Source: JAFKFH01 sp017307375
GTDB taxonomy: Bacteria > Pseudomonadota > Alphaproteobacteria > Ferrovibrionales > Ferrovibrionaceae
Assembly (NCBI GenBank): GCA_965229335.1
Contig: OZ245874.1
Coordinates: 124,001 to 188,000 of the forward strand
Direction: 5' to 3'
Length of the DNA stretch: 64,000 bases
A model generated the notes under the pieces. The model searched no databases, was not told the DNA's origin, and worked only from the letters and a program-made list of their open reading frames with translations. This document shows, in pieces, positions 63,866 through 64,000 of this stretch (positions are counted from its first letter, which is position 1; the number at the start of each line of letters is the position of its first letter). Both the position numbers and the translations under genes were made by a program.

Positions 63866-64000
63866 ATGGCGCTGTCGATCGGTGTCGTCGGCGCCGGCAA
63901 GATCGCGCGCGACCAGCATCTGCCGGCGATCGCGGCGGAAGCCGGGCTGACGCTGGCTGCCATTGCCGATCCCACCGTACCGCGGGCCGATGTGCCGGTC
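63866..64000 (+). CDS. Gfo/Idh/MocA family dehydrogenase (partial, cut by window edge)
   Basis: Only the first 45 codons are present. They give MALSIGVVGAGKIARDQHLP, the dinucleotide-binding GxGxxA and Gfo/Idh/MocA start, then LTLAAIADP. It begins 5 bases after gguB. In Azospirillum and related species a galactose or arabinose 1-dehydrogenase of this family follows the ChvE transporter, so it probably oxidises the imported sugar. Confidence 0.82.
   Translation, partial: MALSIGVVGAGKIARDQHLPAIAAEAGLTLAAIADPTVPRADVPV

Overview
The window is GC-rich chromosomal DNA of a free-living alphaproteobacterium, most likely in or near the Rhodospirillales/Azospirillaceae. The evidence is gene content: an NrsF/ECF sigma pair, a dapB-creA block next to dnaKJ, mutM - enoyl-CoA hydratase - rpsT, a GbpR/ChvE/GguAB sugar-uptake locus, TylF-type methyltransferases and an alphaproteobacterial-type small RNA. 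A species call is not possible from the sequence alone. I found no rRNA, tRNA, CRISPR array, insertion sequence or integrase, and no gene-free stretch longer than about 280 bases.

Layout. 1-1.4 kb: end of an unknown gene, then an ECF sigma factor and its NrsF-type anti-sigma factor. 1.5-7.8 kb: a tightly packed seven-gene run (TIGR04282-type transferase, radical SAM/SPASM enzyme, family 2 glycosyltransferase, PRC-barrel protein, di-haem-type cytochrome b, exported molybdopterin oxidoreductase, large membrane protein). 8-15.5 kb: surface-polysaccharide genes around a Wzm/Wzt ABC exporter, including a methyltransferase-coiled coil-glycosyltransferase fusion and a TylF-type methyltransferase. 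15.8-25 kb: an exported unknown protein, a candidate small RNA resembling MmgR/alpha-r8, a thiolase, a PepSY-flavoreductase, ManC, a response regulator with a degenerate receiver and two exported hydrolases. 25-29.5 kb: cysD, a TPR-glycosyltransferase and cysNC, an operon making PAPS. 29.5-37.9 kb: an AT-rich, apparently imported island holding an Stf0-type sulfotransferase broken by an in-frame TGA, a 1184-residue multi-domain glycosyltransferase, a GT-B-like protein, a split radical SAM/SPASM pair and a methyltransferase fusion. 38-50.7 kb: conserved housekeeping genes (nth, dapB, dnaJ, dnaK, mutM, rpsT) with a VapBC-type toxin-antitoxin pair and a GntR regulator. 50.7-59 kb: regulators, an SDR enzyme, a diguanylate cyclase coupled to a porin, a methyltransferase, a quinone oxidoreductase and a class 3-type asparaginase. 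59-64 kb: the GbpR-like regulator and the chvE-gguA-gguB sugar transporter, running into a sugar dehydrogenase cut by the window edge.

How the parts fit. Two glycan modules dominate. The first (8-15.5 kb, plus manC) looks like an ABC-exported polysaccharide system in which a methyltransferase-coiled coil-glycosyltransferase may cap or measure the chain and the Wzt C-terminal domain may recognise the end. The second (25-37.9 kb) couples PAPS synthesis to glycosyltransferases and a sulfotransferase, which suggests a sulfated surface glycan whose sulfotransferase now appears damaged. A third theme is carbon storage: the candidate small RNA has the sequence core of the PHB-controlling MmgR family, a PhaR-type operator inside its promoter, and an acetyl-CoA acetyltransferase as its neighbour.
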